42,407 nucleotides of DNA from BRH-c54 sp036567945 (GTDB taxonomy: Bacteria; Bacteroidota; Bacteroidia; Flavobacteriales_E; Vicingaceae): the NCBI GenBank assembly GCA_036567945.1, contig DATCTM010000101.1:1-42407 (forward strand). The letters run 5' to 3'. Shown here in pieces: positions 41,090 through 42,407 of this stretch. Made by a program: the position numbers and the translations under genes. A model generated the notes under the pieces. The model was not told the DNA's origin and searched no databases. It was given only the letters and a program-made list of their open reading frames with translations. Positions within the stretch are counted from its first letter, which is position 1; each line of letters starts with the position of its first letter.

Positions 41090-42407
41090 GAGTACTTCTC
41101 TATATATTCTTATTATTAAGTGCTTTTCAATCTGTATTAGCACAAAATTTTAATATTAATAACGAACGTACTTTTGAATACCTGTATTTAAATCATTTAG
41201 ATACCGCTGTTGATTTTCATGCAGCAATAAAACCTTATAACAAAAAAGAAGTTGACAGAATTATTCCTTACGATACTACCATCTCTCAATTGCAATTAAG
41301 CACTTCAAAAGGGTTTGTAAACAAATTATTCAATCAACATCTTATCGAAAAAAAGGGTGATTTCTATCTTGCTGTAAATCCCATTGTTAACGCCATAAGC
41401 ACTCTAGAAAAAGCTAACAATTACAGTGAAAACTTATTGGAAACTAGTGCCGGAGTTCAGCTACAAACTGCTTTAGGCGAAAAATGGAGTGCCGAATTTG
41501 CTTTTCTTTACGATTATTCCACCTATCCTAGCCATATTGATGCAATGATTCAAAGCAAAAATATTAGTCCAGGATATGGTTATACAAAAAATGATGCTGC
41601 TATTTTTTCTCAAGGAAACTTAACCTTTACACCAAATGATGTTTTTACTGTACAAGCAGGTTACGGCAAACATTTTATTGGTGATGGTTATCGCTCACTT
41701 TTATTATCTGATTTTGCCAACAGTTATCCTTACTTAAAAGTTACTGCCAATATTTGGAAAATTAAATACATGGCATTGTATTCCAATCATCAGGATATTC
41801 GTTTTACTGATGGAATTTACAACAATTACATGCAAAAGTTTGCTACCACCCACTACTTAAGCATGAACGTTACCAAATGGTTGAACTTAGGCTTTTTTGA
41901 AAGCATTGTTTTTCAATCTCAAGAAAAAGAATTTTATAGAGGTTATGATTTGTCTTACTTAAACCCAATTATCTTTTTACGTTCTACAGAATATGCCTTG
42001 GGGTCATCTGATAATGCACTAATGGGCGGAAGTATAAAAATGCGTATCTTAAAAAAATACATCTTTTACGGACAATTATTATTTGATGAATTTTTGTTGG
42101 AAGAATTAAAAGCTGGAAACGGTTGGTGGGCAAATAAATATGGAGTTCAAGCCGGATTAAAATTTATAGAACCACTCAACATTAAAAGATTGCGTTTGCA
42201 ATTAGAATATAACGAAGTAAGACCTTTTACTTACAGTTATTTTTATAGAAGTACCAATGTAAGCACGCTTCAAAACTATGCGCATTTTAATGCTCCGTTA
42301 GCTCATCCACTAGGAGCAAATTTTAAAGAAATAACTGCCTCAGCTTTTTATGCCAAAAAACGTTGGATTTTTGAACTGCACAGCACATTAGCAAAAGTAG
42401 GTTTAGA
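41086..42407 (+). CDS. RemB/Wzi-like outer-membrane protein (2), truncated by window end
   Basis: The ATG overlaps the WecA-type stop (ATGA), and the frame is open for 440 codons to the window edge. It begins with a signal peptide (MRVLLYIFLLLSAFQSVLAQ). Shared blocks with the protein at 38469 include YGKHFIGDGYRSLLLSDFA, HYLSMNVTKWLNLGFFES, YIFYGQLLFDEF and the YAHFNAPLAHPLGANFKE segment, in the same order. It is therefore a diverged paralogue of the same Wzi/RemB-like barrel. The C-terminus lies outside the window. Confidence 0.83.
   Translation, partial: MRVLLYIFLLLSAFQSVLAQNFNINNERTFEYLYLNHLDTAVDFHAAIKPYNKKEVDRIIPYDTTISQLQLSTSKGFVNKLFNQHLIEKKGDFYLAVNPIVNAISTLEKANNYSENLLETSAGVQLQTALGEKWSAEFAFLYDYSTYPSHIDAMIQSKNISPGYGYTKNDAAIFSQGNLTFTPNDVFTVQAGYGKHFIGDGYRSLLLSDFANSYPYLKVTANIWKIKYMALYSNHQDIRFTDGIYNNYMQKFATTHYLSMNVTKWLNLGFFESIVFQSQEKEFYRGYDLSYLNPIIFLRSTEYALGSSDNALMGGSIKMRILKKYIFYGQLLFDEFLLEELKAGNGWWANKYGVQAGLKFIEPLNIKRLRLQLEYNEVRPFTYSYFYRSTNVSTLQNYAHFNAPLAHPLGANFKEITASAFYAKKRWIFELHSTLAKVGL

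Noticed and set aside
1..42407. Mobile elements, CRISPR arrays, tRNA or rRNA genes
   Set aside because: I looked for transposase or integrase motifs, regularly spaced repeats and tRNA-like CCA-ended folds in the spacers and found none; a covariance-model search would be needed to exclude small RNAs.

Overview
The window reads as a chromosomal segment of a low-GC member of the Bacteroidota, most likely a Flavobacteriales relative. The evidence is a set of lineage-typical families (RemB/Wzi-type outer-membrane proteins, an IPExxxVDY-type protein in front of pyruvate kinase, DUF6132, DUF4369-thioredoxin lipoprotein, DUF1343/NamZ, DUF1987), A-rich translation starts with few Shine-Dalgarno sequences, and many upstream TAnnTTTG boxes, the -7 element of the Bacteroidota housekeeping promoter. 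I see no rRNA, tRNA, CRISPR array, insertion sequence, phage gene or integrase. It looks like core genome rather than a mobile island.

Layout. 1-38: start of a leftward secreted protein. 364-5274: rightward run lpxK - purine nucleoside phosphorylase - gatB - DUF4369/thioredoxin lipoprotein - unknown 121-aa protein. 5313-6485 (-): NtrX/NtrC-like sigma54 activator without a DNA-binding domain. 6560-7231: mazG-like plus alkyltransferase-like protein. 7275-8685: Mrp and Nfu-type Fe-S assembly proteins. 8702-10757 (-): gpsA followed by a secreted isoaspartyl peptidase/asparaginase. 10901-14563: very large NtrY-like histidine kinase, a plausible partner of the 5.3-6.5 kb regulator. 14598-15379 (-): mobA and moaD. 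15562-16686: TonB followed by a soluble TonB-domain paralogue, ended by a strong terminator. 16773-20132: polA and a GNAT acetyltransferase. 20249-22847: PerR-like Fur-family regulator with katG, ended by a strong terminator. 22984-24291: unknown lipoprotein and charged secreted coiled-coil protein. 24310-27814: RidA-family protein, IPExxxVDY protein, pyk, M42 aminopeptidase.

27919-30741: divergent SiaC-like (DUF1987) protein and TPR-SpoIIE phosphatase, a likely partner-switching signalling pair. 30749-31987 (-): NamZ-type muramidase. 32139-33368 and 35892-37094 (-): two LolC/E-like permeases on either side of an effector-less PAS membrane sensor and a DusB-type tRNA-dihydrouridine synthase. 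37222-38388: DUF6132 membrane protein, DUF3365 c-type-heme lipoprotein and thioredoxin. 38469-42407: RemB/Wzi-like protein, WecA/TagO-type glycan-phosphate transferase and a second RemB/Wzi-like protein cut by the window end, tightly packed and pointing to surface-polysaccharide or gliding-surface assembly.

The items most worth following are the SiaC/SpoIIE pair with Asp at the usual phospho-threonine position, the Wzi-WecA-Wzi operon, the heme lipoprotein/DUF6132/thioredoxin cluster, an 11-bp perfect hairpin inside the first codons of the RidA gene, and the tandem TonB duplication that yields a free periplasmic C-terminal domain. Nothing here proves a wholly new system.
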